Shown piece after piece: positions 47,401 through 59,400 of a stretch of 64,000 bases of DNA. The stretch covers positions 62,001 to 126,000 of the forward strand of contig JASANG010000089.1 of the NCBI GenBank assembly GCA_030248215.1, read 5' to 3'. The position numbers were made by a program, and so were the translations under genes. The DNA is from Enoplolaimus lenunculus. Lineage: Eukaryota; Nematoda; Enoplea; Enoplida; Thoracostomopsidae. Below the pieces are notes generated by a model. That model was given only the letters and a program-made list of their open reading frames with translations. It ran no database searches and was not told where the DNA came from. Within the stretch, counting starts at the first letter, position 1; each line of letters begins with the position of its first letter.

Positions 47401-49156
47401 AATTCAAAATGAAATTAGCCGGTTCTTCTAGTTCTACAGAAGCAAGAAAGAGTCGTTCTTTTTAGGCATATCCTTTATCATTTGAAACAAAACAGCAAAA
47501 TTCCGGCCCATGCGTCTTTCAACGCCGGAACAGGAATTGAATTTTTGCAGAAATTCAGCCAAAACATGAATTCCGGTTGAACCATAATAATGAAGTTACG
47601 ATGTGTCCCAGTTTTTTGAAATTTTCGAATTATAAAAAATTCGATTACCGGAAATGCCTAAAAATTTCCGTGGAAAAATACCGAAACCGGATATTGAAAA
47701 ATACCGGCTTTTCTTACCGGAACCAGATATATACTAAAAATAATCGATTTCCATACCAGAAACATAACTTTGCGTACACCCTGGCTGTAAAAACAAACGT
47801 CCTCACCGAATAGGTAATCTAATCGTATCAAAAGGTACATCTTACTAATCTAATGCAAAATTAAAAGCATAAACATAAAATACATAATTATTTCCGAAAA
47901 TTCTTAAGTTAACCTTTAAAGTTTCTTGGAATCCTATGATTTTAACCGCGCTGTTATCTAAAATAGATATGACACTTTGGAGCAAAGCGCGATTTTCCAA
48001 CTCTGCTTCAAAACGAACAAATTCCAAAGTGCTTTTTGAAACCTGAAACAATATGGGTTACCTATTTTATTCTCAAATGATAATCACGAAGCGGTAAAAC
48101 ACATAACCGTAAACGTCTCGTTTCAACGCTAGTGATAAGAAATGTTTAGCACAAAAAATCCATAACCTTGACCTTTCAAAATGACAGACATACCCACCAA
48201 CTGTGTATATGTTTATGGTCGATGAACATCTAAAAGTTAAGAATGACCTTTATAGTTGTAAAAATATTTGGGGTAATCATCTTCTTTAGCTTTTCAATTA
48301 AATCCCAATTTGAAACGGCTTTGCCAGGTTCTTTGAGCACCGGCATTTGCACACTGATGTTCATTCTGGCTATAGGTTTCAAATATAAGCCTAAAACATT
48401 TAACTCGTGACAACCGCAAATTAAAATGTTATAATTTAAGTAACATAATTTTTTAATCATGGTGCAACCGGAATTCAGGTTCCAGCGTTTTTTCACCTTC
48501 CGATTCCGGTCAATTTTTACTGGAATTAAAAATTTCGGTATTAAAATTTGGTCGGTGGAAATAAAGATATTTTAAACAGATTTCATTAGTGTAGTACGCA
48601 TGCAAACATAAAAAAGAAAATAAAAATGAATTTTTCGGTGTCACGTACTTTTCATGTTCCGCTTCCGTTTTCGGTAATTTTTTCACATTCCGGTTCCGTT
48701 AAATTGTAATTCCGGTTGCACCATGTCTTTAATATCTCTGTATACATGCATTACATTCATTACATCAGTTAAACAATTATATACTCAAAATGATTACACC
48801 TATATTAAGAGTAAACACTTTCCAGCGCCGGCGTTGTGAATAAGTGCTGTTTTACCACCACGCAGACATTTAATCTAATATACGCCGGGTAATTTAAACA
48901 AGCTTCAAAACTCCATGTTAGGGTACCAAATGCAACATCAGGACACAATTTCGGTTCCAGTTTACAATCGGATATTGTTTTACAAAACGCTACGCCTAAA
49001 GTGTTCTGATTAATTTATTTCCCTGCTGAGTAGTTTGTTAATATTTTGGTACACACTCATAAATAAAAATGCTCAGTATACAATATTCAACCAACCTTCT
49101 TGCTTATACAACTCGACTAACTCTGATGTATCAGCAAGTGGTTGGACGCCCGCCAT
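41937..49156 (-). CDS. AKAP17A: A-kinase anchoring protein 17A (XE7/SFRS17A-like), 9 exons
   Basis: Exons: 49156-49096, 48390-48248, 48042-47914, 46935-46695, 46526-46297, 43964-43816, 43333-43114, 42491-42351, 42137-41937 (TGA). They total 1,515 nt, 504 residues, with every phase agreeing. The start ADTSELVELY...GLYLKPIARMNISV follows human AKAP17A closely. Next come SKSTLEFVRFEAELENRALL, the block PTRHDWDSFFRDAKHM, GERPDTVYLADLPCRWF, the RRM-like VDIPMIDPYR/TFSFGDELMFDAYVQF, and a long charged coiled coil (about 270-460; LEERKLLVAQRKLESMRLLTEL) where the vertebrate protein binds the PKA RII subunit. It ends in a short RSRSRSPYSS tail, much shorter than the human RS domain. Known role: nuclear-speckle protein that brings PKA to splicing factors and affects exon choice. 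Confidence 0.95.
43993..44160. repeat. Family 4 element remnant in AKAP17A intron 5
   Basis: It starts GGGCCCATGTTATTTTGAGG and continues with the TTAGGCTTAG-type core of family 4. The right terminus and target duplication cannot be placed. Confidence 0.4.
44398..44590 (+). repeat. GTT/GCT microsatellite with a duplicated lead-in
   Basis: Two runs of GTT, GCT and GTC triplets are each introduced by the same sequence GTATTTATCATGTGTAAAAG. The lead-in plus repeat has therefore been duplicated as a unit of about 100 bp. Open frames here are artefacts of the repeat. Confidence 0.85.
45477..45650. mobile_element. Family 1 hAT-like MITE nested in the solo LTR, perfect TSD
   Basis: The ends CAGGGTGCAACCGGAAT are inverted repeats; nearly all of the 174 bp consists of ACCGGAACCGGA words. 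The 8-bp duplication ATTGGAAC is identical on both sides. It is a shorter sister of the 15,579 copy and younger than the LTR it sits in. Confidence 0.92.
46967..47222 (+). repeat. Direct tandem duplication, unit about 122 bp
   Basis: The unit from CTATACAATAATCATTGTCG to AATTTAAAAAATTACC occurs twice back to back (from 46,967 and from 47,089), with the second copy holding a small internal repeat of CGAAATTACGAAACAAC. It includes a left-end family 1 fragment (AAGGTGCAACCGAAATTAC). It sits about 30 bp upstream of AKAP17A exon 4, within intron 3. Confidence 0.85.
48458..48725. mobile_element. Family 1 hAT-like MITE in AKAP17A intron 1
   Basis: The ends CATGGTGCAACCGGAATT are perfect inverted repeats but differ from CAGGG by one base on each side. 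The flanks TTTTTAAT and TCTTTAAT agree at 7 of 8. Confidence 0.8.
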
Positions 49157-49229
49157 ATTAACACGCTGCCGAAAACGTATCTATTAGTATTAAGAAAAAT
49201 AGGCAAACAACAGAATTTCAACTAAAACA

Positions 49230-49752
49230 ATTGTCAAACACAGTTGTATAACATTTCATATACCCAGACCTCAAGTTATAAACTAACAAATTTTAAGGCA
49301 GTTTTACCAATGTGGAAATGTGGCTGTGCAACCTTGTTGCTTTTCGCAAATGTAAAACGTAAAATTACCCAACCGAAGGGCAGGGTGAGACCGAATATTC
49401 ATTTTCCGGCTACCGGAACCGGATACTGAATTTTTTACCGGAATAGGAACCGGGTATTGTATATGCTAAAATAATATTTTTCGCTGTATTTTAGCGTACT
49501 CTGCTAAGGTTTTCGTCGGTTATAAAAAGTTCATAACTGCTGCTGATAAACTGAAATTATTTAATGCTAAAATGCAACTTGAACTTCTTCACTTGCCTAG
49601 AAATGTAAATCGAGCAAGATGTTAAAGACGCTCACTTGTAAAAATCAGTTTTATGCTATTCGGCACCACAACCGTAAATATTCGGTATCCGGTAGATTTA
49701 TACCGGATACCGTATATCAGTTCACCAGAGCCGGATATCCGGTCGCACCCTG
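49230..49752 (+). repeat. AKAP17A upstream DNA plus MITE, inverted partner of 57,451-57,888
   Basis: The first part (49,230-49,380) has words such as AGACCTCA, GCAGTTTTACCAATGTGGAA, CCTTGTTGCTTT and TAAAATTACCCAACCGAAGGG, all found reversed at 57,756-57,880. A family 1 MITE follows at 49,381-49,752 with termini CAGGGTGAGACCGAAT and (right) CGGTCGCACCCTG. CGAAGGG directly flanks the MITE on both sides. The first part is the immediate 5' flank of AKAP17A exon 1. Confidence 0.75.
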
Positions 49753-51686
49753 CGAAGGGTCAGCAAAAGGGGGTTGATACTCCCCTCTTAAATTATTAAA
49801 CAAGTGATAGGTTTTAAAACTGATAAACACATGCAGTCAAGTCAAGCTTCAGGTATTTTACGCAGTAGTACGGTAAATATACGTACGTATCAAATTTAAC
49901 ATCTTAAATTTCGACGCTAACCATTCGCTGGTTCGAAACATACGAGACCAATCACTAATGGTTCTACACATACACACATTAGCAATTACCATGGTACAAC
50001 CGGATATCCGGCTCGGGCTCGGCAAAGCGACATCCGGCTTGTGAAAGGTTTGTCGTTCGAACCGATACCCAACAGTATTCACAATATATACCAAATTTAC
50101 ACCCAAATTCAACCTTTATTTGCACGATCCTGTGTTTAAATGCTTAATAAACATGCTGTCTTATGCTGTTAACTGATGTGTCTGTTTTAAGTGCTACTAA
50201 ACCACTCACTCAAACATAACACACCACCAATCTCCGGTTTCCCAGTATCTCGTTAGTTTCCGAGCGCAACGACAACCCCATTAGAAGCCACGTATTTCCG
50301 ATTCCCTGTATCTTCGACTAACATGTAAAACCCCCGTCTCATGTGTTAAGCCAAAATTCCCCGAGTTCCCTGCTAATAACAAAACATGAGTGCTCCAGCG
50401 CTATAGATAAACACAAGCACAATACGTCCTGATGTAGTGGTGTCCTTCACATCGAGTCCCGTGGCAATTATTCAACTACAAGAAAACTAAAGTATCACTC
50501 CGAGTATTCCTAACACTTAAGTTATAACTTTTATGGAAGACGCAAATCGAAAATAACAGAACAAAAACATGCAACCATTCGGTAGAACTTTTCATTACGG
50601 CTGATTACAGCTGCTGGCTATAAACATCAAAATAATATTTAGTGGCCACACAGGGCCTATGCAGGGTTTACATTGCGGCTCCGCCGCCATGCATAGTTCT
50701 ATTAGTTTTTACGCCTATAAGCAACGCCTAAGCCGAACTTAAATTCTAAGAAAGACTAAGTGGAGCCAAGGCGTCCGTTATGGTGTGGTTTGGGTTTTGA
50801 TTTCAGATTTCGTTTTAGTTTTTAGTTTGAAACGTAATGAAAGTGGTGGAGCCACCTACAACGTAAGGCAAATTCAGGAGTTAACGGATTGTTTTTGTGG
50901 GCTTGTAACTTAGTTGAAACCCAGATTAGTGACATCGTAATTGAACAACTAGAAATAAACAAACAGGAATCTATCGGAGTCGTAGTAGAAATATACAAAT
51001 TGGCAATTTAAGCATATTCTTTGTTTACTGCATTTCGTTACCATAATGACGAATCCGGTTCCGACTACGTGTCGAATGGGACCCCAGTGTGCAGTCTGTG
51101 TCACACTGGTGCCCACCCTCGGCGTCCCTTGAGCTACTAGCTATATTCTTTCTTTGGCGTGCAAACAAATCCCGTCTCAGTCTCTGTCCGAGTATCGTGA
51201 TTTATACATCCGACGTCATTTCACTCTACCATATCATATGCTCATTTGTCAAACATTGTGCTTCATTATTTTCTGTCAAATATTCTCTTAAAACTTATTT
51301 CATTTTCAGCCGAAGTCACTTATGTCAATTGTGGTATATGGGAAGAATGACATAGCTAGGGCAAATGGCCGAAGCAGGGCAAAAAGAAACAAAACGAAAC
51401 AAAACAAAAGAAACAGAAGCAAAAGAAACGAAAACAAGGATATAAAAATAAATATAATAAAAGTTATAAATTTTATGCAAAATAGATAAATGTGTGGGCG
51501 ACTAGCCCGAATTGTATATATGTTCAGTCTTGAAAGAATTTGATAAGATTTGACGTTTTATTCTGAAACTAAGGAGAACTGCGTTTTATTGTGTGTTTCG
51601 CTACTGACTTAAAAACTTCCGCTTGCAGGATTAATTGGTAAGAACTTTCTGAGTTGAGTACCGTAGAACTGTTTTAAAATCAGAAC
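49753..51686. other. Gene-free stretch between AKAP17A and BNIP3
   Basis: No exon that I can defend. It contains MITE-type TATCCGG fragments near 49,990-50,040 and a purine-rich run of AAACAAAACG/AAAGAAAC words at about 51,370-51,440. Confidence 0.5.
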
Positions 51687-52031
51687 TGTTATGGGCGGGC
51701 TATTTGTATGTACTCCCGAGCCCGGTGTGTTGAGCGCCGTAACCTGTCCTATTAGGTAGTGCGTTCAACGGACGCGTCGGGGCTCGGTAATTACTCAAGC
51801 CGCTCGGAACGCATATAAACGTTTACTGTCACAGAAACTGTACACGAAACGTAAGCTTAGATCGAATTGAATCAATAGCATCGGTAAACACCGTATAACA
51901 TTGTATACTGTATAACCATATCTGTATCTTTGTTGAACCGTTCTACAGTAAATTCTTAAAACCGGCCGTGGCGTTGGTGAAGGGCGAATACGCTATCGTC
52001 ATAGATCCCGAACTTGGCCGTATACGTGACA
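51687..52031 (+). mobile_element. Possible LTR fragment
   Basis: The stretch starts TGTTATGGGCGGGC, has a TATA-type GCATATAAACG at about 51,810 and a poly(A)-like AGTAAATTCTTAAAACCGG, and ends TATACGTGACA. This order is typical of an LTR, but I see no matching target duplication and no internal genes. The family cannot be named. Confidence 0.3.
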
Positions 52032-53526
52032 ATCCGACATCAATTATGTGCATTATTACATATATTTTATATCGTTTTTAATGTACGAAAACCCCATTTT
52101 CCTAACAAATATCCCGCACTCAATTCAATGCGCTACCCATTTCTGCAAATTTACTCCCGTTTGCCCTATTGTGCAAATTCCTACATGTCAAATTTTTTGA
52201 CCGGAATCGGAATCAGAATCGGAACTACAACATTTGTTAATATGAGGATAATTTGTATTACCAAGTATAACATTGATTTATGATATCTGTTGGCTGGCAA
52301 CAATTCTCAAAAACGTTGCATGAACAAATTGGCAATCATTTTTGGCTCTGTAAAGCTAAACTAGTGTATCAGATCTAAAAAGGATTTAATATTTACGATT
52401 TTATACACTAGCTATGTGTCTTTTCTTAGATACCACACTTGAGAGTCATCTAGCACCAGCATTCCACAGCTTTTAATGTTGTCAATTTCCGCAAAAAAGA
52501 AAAATGACCAATGGTTGGATTGCACAGTTCTCATCCGAGCATTTATTGCACTGCAAAACTAGGACCAGAAGGTGTAATAGCATAGATTTTTGCCAGCATC
52601 ACTTAACTGCCAATCAAAACGTATTAAGAAACTTTGACTTTAGTCAATTGTGGACTTAGCAGTTATTGTATTTTTGCTCAAGCATTAAAAATCTGTGACG
52701 TTAGTTACCATTTTATGGAGTGAAAACATACACTGAGGTTTAATTCCACACCAGACAGTTGAGCTAGCAACGAATTTTACTAGCGGTTTTTGAGTTTTGT
52801 TATATCTGTTTCAGAACCAGTTTCGTGTTAGGTTTCGGTCAGCAGACGCGTTTAAATATCGTAGATAGGATTTTCTTTTTACCTACATTGCTAGTCGGAA
52901 TTTCAATATTGTAAGTATAATTTTATTAGACACAGAAGTCCTTGCATTTTATGCAACAGCCTGAAATTTTAGAACGTCGCGTGAATTACTTATTTTGATG
53001 ATTATTTGTTCATTGTGCTGCAGCGTATAAACGTCGAAAGGTTTAATTTTCGGCTGTATTTTTAAAAGTATTGTAGATTTCAATTTCATGATCAAAAACG
53101 GGGATTTTCGACCGTATCCGAAGGCGAATATGGTTTAGTTTCCGGTCGATTCTGGAACAGTTTGATACAATTTTACACACTCCTACGGCTCATACGCATT
53201 TATAAGACACTATTTAAGTGCGTAAAGCGAAATGATAGACAAGCCCGTTAGTACCGTTAGTGCCAAATACAGTTTTCCCCGATTTTCGATAATAACTTTT
53301 AAACGAGAACGATACGGCCGAAAAGTAATATAACAGCGAAATGTTCCAGGTAATTGCAATGAATACGTAATATTCGAGAAAATTCTGTCGCACAGCATGC
53401 GGAATTGATAATCAAAGTATGTCCGGGCAACAATTACAACAACACACAGAACACGAAAATGGTATATACTTGATACCCAGGTCTAAAAATTACTATTACG
53501 ACTGAATAAAATATACCAATTCCAAA
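52032..53526. other. Gene-free stretch
   Basis: AT-rich sequence with one short ACCGGAATCGGAATC fragment near 52,200. I see no coding exon. Confidence 0.5.
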
Positions 53527-53705
53527 TTCCTGCTTTTTGAGCGAAGCGTTTTACATGTCCGTCCGTCTGTCTGTCCGTCCGAAAAGAATCTCAGGAACTG
53601 CTGAACCGATTTTGATAAACTTTCTTGTTTGAAAGCCCATTATTTTGGGGTGTTAACCTCGTATTGGGGTTTTAAAATTTTAAGCCGTTTATTAGCTACA
53701 GGCTA
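53527..53705 (-). repeat. Family T tail, inverted
   Basis: Reverse complement of the family T right end: TTTTGAGCGAAGCG, the GTCCGTCCGTCTGTCC run, and GAACTGCTGAACCGATTTTG, up to GCCGTTTATTAGCTACAGGC. It lies about 70 bp from the forward copy at 53,776, so the two form an imperfect inverted pair. Confidence 0.8.
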
Positions 53706-53775
53706 AACGCCCCAACCACTAGCTAAGCTACCGTAGAATGTTAACAATGTTCTAGTAGGAAACCGGACAGACATG

Positions 53776-55220
53776 CCCAGTCGTAGTGGGACTACATTTA
53801 TTGAGCGAGGCTTGAACACATGTAAGCAATTAAGGTAATATGCAAATTAGTTATTAGCTAAATATTCATTTATCGGTTTTGGAGGTTTGTAAGCAATTTC
53901 CTCAGATTCCTCGCGCGCAATAACCTTTCAGCCACCCTAATAATTATTGGAATAATTCAAAAAGACCTAATTTTGTCTCGTTAATTAAGCAAGTATGCAA
54001 ATTATCTATTAGCTAACTATTCGATAATCGCCTTTAAAGGTTTGTAGACAATTTATTCAGATTCCTCGCACCCGAAAACCCATTATTGCTGAAATTAGAT
54101 TGCTTGTAACCCTAATAATTAGTGAAACATTTTAAAACCGCCTAATTTAGGCTTATCAATTATGCTTATATGCAAATTACTGTTAGTTAACTGCTCAATT
54201 ATTGGTTTTAGACGTTTGTAAACAAATTATTCAGATTCCTCGCACCTAAAAACCCTTTAGTGCTGAAATTATATTGCTTTTAACCTTAATAATTATTGAA
54301 ATAATTTAGAAGTCCTAATTTTGCCTGGTCAATTAAGCTAATATGCAAATTATCTATTAGCTAACTGCTCAATTATCGGTTTTGGAGGTTTGTAAACAAT
54401 TTATTCCAATTCCACGCACCTAAAAGCCCTTTAATGCTAAAATTATAATGCTTCTAACTGTAATAATTAGTGAAATATTGTGGAAAGTCCTAATCTAGGC
54501 TTAATTAATTATGCAAATTAGCCTGTAGCTAATAAACGGCTTAAAATTATAAAGCGCCAATGCGAGGTTAACACCCCAGGATAATTGGCTTTCTAACAAA
54601 AAAAGTTTATTAAAATCGGTTCAGCCGTTCCTGAGATTCTTTTCGAACGGACCGACGGGCGGACGGACATCCACCTTTCGACCCCAGACTACAAAACATA
54701 AAACGCTTCGCGAAACTCCGAGCTTCGCTTCGCTCAAAAATTATACATTATATTGCTTTTAACCTGAATAATTAGTGAAATATTGTAAAAGTCCTAATTT
54801 AGGCTTATAAACTATGCTAATATGCAAATTATATATTAGCTAACTACTCAATTATCGGTTGTGGAGGTTTGTAAACAGTCTATGCAGATTCCTCGCACCT
54901 AAAAACCCTTTAATGCTGAAATTAGGTTGCTTCTAACTGTAATAATTAGTGAAATAATTTAGAAAGTTATAATTTAGTTTTAATTAATTACGCAAATTAG
55001 CCTGTAGCTAATGAACGGCTTAAAATTTTAAAACTCCAATGCGAGGTTCACACCCCAGGATAATTTGTCTTTCAAACAAAAAAAGTTTATCAAAATCGGT
55101 TCAGCCGTTCCTTTGATTCTTTTCGAACGGACGGACGGAGACACACCTTTCGACCCCAGAGTACAAAACATAATACGCTTCGCGAAACTCCGAGCTTCTC
55201 TCGGAGTTTCGCATCGCTCA
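53776..55220 (+). repeat. Tandem-array-carrying element (family T), 1.5 copies
   Basis: A full copy runs from CCAGTCGTAGTGGGACTACA to CTTCGCTTCGCTCA at about 54,737. It is followed directly by a partial copy (to 55,220) that has lost the left end but keeps two units, the GGTTCAGCCGTTCC tail and a hairpin AACTCCGAGC/TCGGAGTTTCG. Units vary between about 150 and 180 bp. Confidence 0.8.
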
Positions 55221-55459
55221 GTACAAATACAAATTATCCGTATAGTCATAAAATTTGTAGTTCCAATTCCGATATAATCCAGTTCCACTTTGCACTATCA
55301 AATATATGTACTTCCGACAACAATCACTTGTTGGCGACCAGACAGACTTTATATCGCACAATATAATTTACACAGTCGCAAAATCATTAGTAATACTAGC
55401 TGGTTTAATATCGCAGGATTTTGCACTATATGCTTTAAAATATTTGAAGAGAAGTTAGT

Positions 55460-55740
55460 TACCCAAGAAAACAAGTGCCACCTTATCTCGGCTTAGATCT
55501 GGCTACTCTTGTATGCTACACAGCTATCGACACCGCCTAGACAGCAACATTCCAGACCTCTGTCTTAACTGTAAAAAGGGCCCTCATGGTGCGTGGCACC
55601 CTGTTCAACTGCTCGAAAAACCCTACCAGCCTTCAAGACAGCGCCCTTTGGACAGATCCCGTGGCAGTGGCGCAATGGCTCCAGCTCTGAAACCTGCATT
55701 GAAGGAAGTCGGCTACAACAACAACAAAAACAACAGATAC
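55460..55740 (+). mobile_element. 3' end of a jockey-like LINE ORF2
   Basis: The translation LHSYRHRLDSNIPDLCLNCK, followed by GPHGAW and, in another frame, WTDPVAVAQWLQL matches the conserved C-terminus (Cys/His knuckle plus tail) of jockey-clade reverse transcriptase proteins. It is broken by at least one frameshift between GPHGAWH and the tail. An A-rich AACAACAACAAAAAC tract follows, as at a LINE 3' end. The reverse transcriptase itself is absent, so this is a 5'-truncated copy. Confidence 0.75.
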
Positions 55741-55972
55741 GTAGTTGTTTTGAGACTTAAGTTCATTAAAGTTATCTGTTTAACCACGGACTAAATTTAG
55801 CACATTGTTCAATTCAATACTCAATAATTTTTGTACAAATGAGAATTGAGTGTATCAAGCGGCCCCCCATTTACCAGTAGCGAACTCCTGGACTTCCTAC
55901 ACTGAAGGAACTATGGAAAGGTTAATTATCAAAATGGTTAGTTACGTGTAAGACTTGTGACGTGCGAAAAAC

Positions 55973-56379
55973 CGGGGTGCAAAGTTGAACTGAATTATGC
56001 CGGAATCTGAATCGAAACAGCAAATTTATACGTGAATTGTATTAGCGGAATCGGAACTAGAAATTTTGTGACTACGAATAATTTGTGTGACAAATATCAT
56101 GTTGATTTAGGGTGTCTGTTGGCTGGCAACAATTTTCAAAAAAGGTGTCATGAACAAGTTGGCGTTGATTTTTAATTTTGTAAAAGCTAATCTACAATCA
56201 ATTATTAAGTTAACCCATCAAAAACAATTTAATAGATAAATAATACACAATTTTATGTAACGTATCACAATAAGTAAGATTAAAATTAAAGTTCAAAATT
56301 CCGATTCCGATTGATTGTGCAATCGTAACCCGATTTGAATCAAGAATTCTAATGGATATAGAATTCCGGTTGCACCCTG
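55973..56379. mobile_element. Family 1 hAT-like MITE (GGTGCAAAG subfamily)
   Basis: The left end is CGGGGTGCAAAGTTGAACTG and the right end GAATTCCGGTTGCACCCTG. It ends 104 bp upstream of the BNIP3 start codon. No clear duplication flanks it. Confidence 0.65.
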
Positions 56380-56483
56380 CGACAAGTGCAGGATTGACTT
56401 TACGTACTTTTATTTTGTTTTTCTTAAATAGTTTCGCTTTATTTTTAATACTTATATACTGTTTAGTTATTGTGTATAAAGGA

Positions 56484-59400
56484 ATGAGTAACAAGGGCGA
56501 AGATCAAAATGGTTTGCAGGGTAAGCTGTGAGTGATTTATATATACGTAACTTTAGCGTGTCGATAATTATGTACGTAACGTAGTAATCATGTTCTTATT
56601 CCTGCTTAAAATCTGCATATGGCCTACTAATCTCGTAAAGTGAAGGTTGAATATATCTATTATTTTCATAAAAGATCCTTTGTTTTACTATTTATCTATT
56701 CTGGTATGCTTGTTTCGAGATAACGTAAGTTTAAATACGTATTCCAACCCAAACATGGCCGTGTGTAAAATATGGAAGGCATTTTAAGCTTTCTGAAAAA
56801 TATATGAATTGATAGCCGGTAACAGTGTTTAAAGCGGGAATGAATTATATCGAAATCGGAACAGCAAATTTATGCCGGAATTGTAATTGAAATCTGAACT
56901 AGAAATTTTGTGACTGTACGGATAATTTGTATTGACAAATTATAGATTTAGGTAGGGTGTCTGTTGGCTGACAACAATTTTCAAAAACGTCGCATGAAAA
57001 TTTCAAAATTCCGATTCCGATTGATTGCAGAATCGAAATTGGGACTCGTTTTGAATCGGAATTTTGGTTGCACCCTGACCGGTACCTACCTAGTATTTTG
57101 CGAAATTCGTAACCACCGCCGTTGATATCCGGTATCCGGCAGGTTTATAGCGGATAAAAATACGGATATCGGTTTTTTGAAGGGTATCAAACTGGACCAG
57201 GATATCTGGTCGCTCCCTGGTGATGTTGACGTTCAACACAACTAACTAGTTTTGCATCCGAGTAGGGGAATCCCGCTATTTTCGTCAAAAATTGCGGGTC
57301 CGGTATTTTTCGGATGTGAAATATTCGGGTCCAAGGTTTTCACAATAAAAAATTGCCAAGGCCGAGTCCGGGTATTGTACAATTCTCGGTCAAATTTTCC
57401 GCAACAAAATGACTAAGTACAAAATGCATACTTTAAAAATATGGTTGTACCAGGGTGCGGCCGATTATCCAGTTCCTGTTTAATATCTGGCAAAAACTTA
57501 TATCCGTATCCGGTTCCGGTACACGGTATAAACCTACCAGATACGAAATATTTACAATTGTGGGGCCGAATATCATTAATTTCTGTTTATCAGCAATCAG
57601 CAACAATAAATTGTGAACTTTATAACAGACGAAAACCTTGAGCATGCTAAAAATACAGCGAAAAATAAATTAGTTTAAGATATACAATATCCGTTTCCTG
57701 TTCCGGTAAAAAATTAAATATTCGGTATCGGGAAAATTAATTTCGGTCGCACCTGCCCTTCGGTTGGGTAATTTTACGTTTTGGATTTGTGGAAAGCAAC
57801 AAGGTTACCTAGCCACACTTCCACATTGGTAAAACTGTCTTGAACCTGTTAGTTTATAGGTTGAGGTCTAACGTGTGACAAATTATAGATTCATGGATAG
57901 CGCTGAACCCTCCGAGTCGTGGTAGCAGTTCGAGCATAACAACATGTACCGAAAGTGGAATAGACCAAATTTTACTGTGTGAGGCGCAACGCGAGTCAAC
58001 TGCAACCAGCCGTCACAGGTAAGAAGCCACAGATTTTGTTTGTGTTGACTGGCCACTGTATGCTGAACTACCATTGTCTAATCTTAATTTAGCAATAACA
58101 ACTAAATGTTGTTTTTGTCCTAATGAAGCAGAAATAGGGATTCACTTCCACTGATGTGAGAAATGTGCAGTTTTGCGGGGAAAAGTCTTTGAGGCAACGG
58201 TTCTTCAACAAGATAGCGCTCGACAGTTAGATACCAGTCGTAGTGGGACTACATTTATTAAGCGAAGCTCGAATACACGTAAGCAATTAAGGTAATATGC
58301 CAATTAGTTATTAGCTAACTATTCATTTATCGGTTTTGGAGGTTTGTAAGCAATTTCCTCGGATTCCTCGCACCAAAAAACCTACAGTAAACCCTAATAA
58401 TTATTGAAATAATTTAAAAAGTCCTAATTTTGTCTTGTCATTTAAGCTAATAATTATGCTAATTAGCTATTTGGTAACTATTCAATTATCGGTTTTGGAG
58501 GTTGGTAAACAATTTATTTAAATTCCTCGCACCCAAAAACCTTCAGTAAACCCTAATAATTATTGAAATAATTTAAAAAGTCCTAATTTTGTCTTGTCAA
58601 TTAAGCTAATATGCAAATTAGCTATTTGCTAAATATTCAGTTATCTATTTTGGATGTTTGCAAACAATTTATTCAAATTCTTCGCACCTAAAAACCCTTT
58701 AGTGTTGAAATTATATTGCTTTTAACCTTAATAATTAGTGAAATTTTGTAAAAAGTCCTAATTTAGGCTTATAAACTATGCTAATATGCAAATTATCTAT
58801 TAGCTAACTGCTCAATTATCGGTTTTGGACGTTTGTAAACAGTCTACAAAGATTCCTCGCACCCAAAAACCCTTTAATGCTAAAATTTTAGTGAAATATT
58901 GTGGAAAGTCCTAATTTAAGCTTAATTAATTATACAAATTAGCCTGTAGCTAATAAACGGCTTAAAATTTTAAAACCCCAATGCGAGGTTAACACCCCAG
59001 GATAATTGGCTTTCAAACAAAAAAGTTTATCAGAATCAGTTCTGCCGTTCCTGAGACTCTTTTCGGACGGACGGACGGACATTCACCTTTCGATCCCCAA
59101 GTACAAAACATAAAACGCTTCGCGAAACTCCGAACTTAGCTCGGAGTTTCGCTTTGCTCAATTAGAAAATCATTCGTTTTCGTAGAATCTAAGCAAGTAT
59201 TTCAAGGCTGCTTTGTAGTAAAGTCAGATCGAATAAGATCAGTGTAATGGGCTTTGCAAAGTCAATTCACTCTATTTGCCATCTTCTCCGTCTATCTGTC
59301 TATCTATCCATCTAACCAGGCACTACAACAGTGTACAATCTCAATCAGATTAACATTATTTTGTATGCTAGAACTGTTATATAGTCTGTTACATAATATC

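Noticed and set aside
48393-48496. Extending AKAP17A exon 2 upstream to an in-frame ATG at 48,460
   Set aside because: The ATG lies in the terminus of a MITE; the acceptor at 48,391 joins exactly in phase to the exon at 49,096-49,156, which matches the conserved N-terminus.
55513-55794. Host gene with a Cys/His cluster
   Set aside because: The segment matches the C-terminus of jockey-type LINE proteins and is frameshifted.
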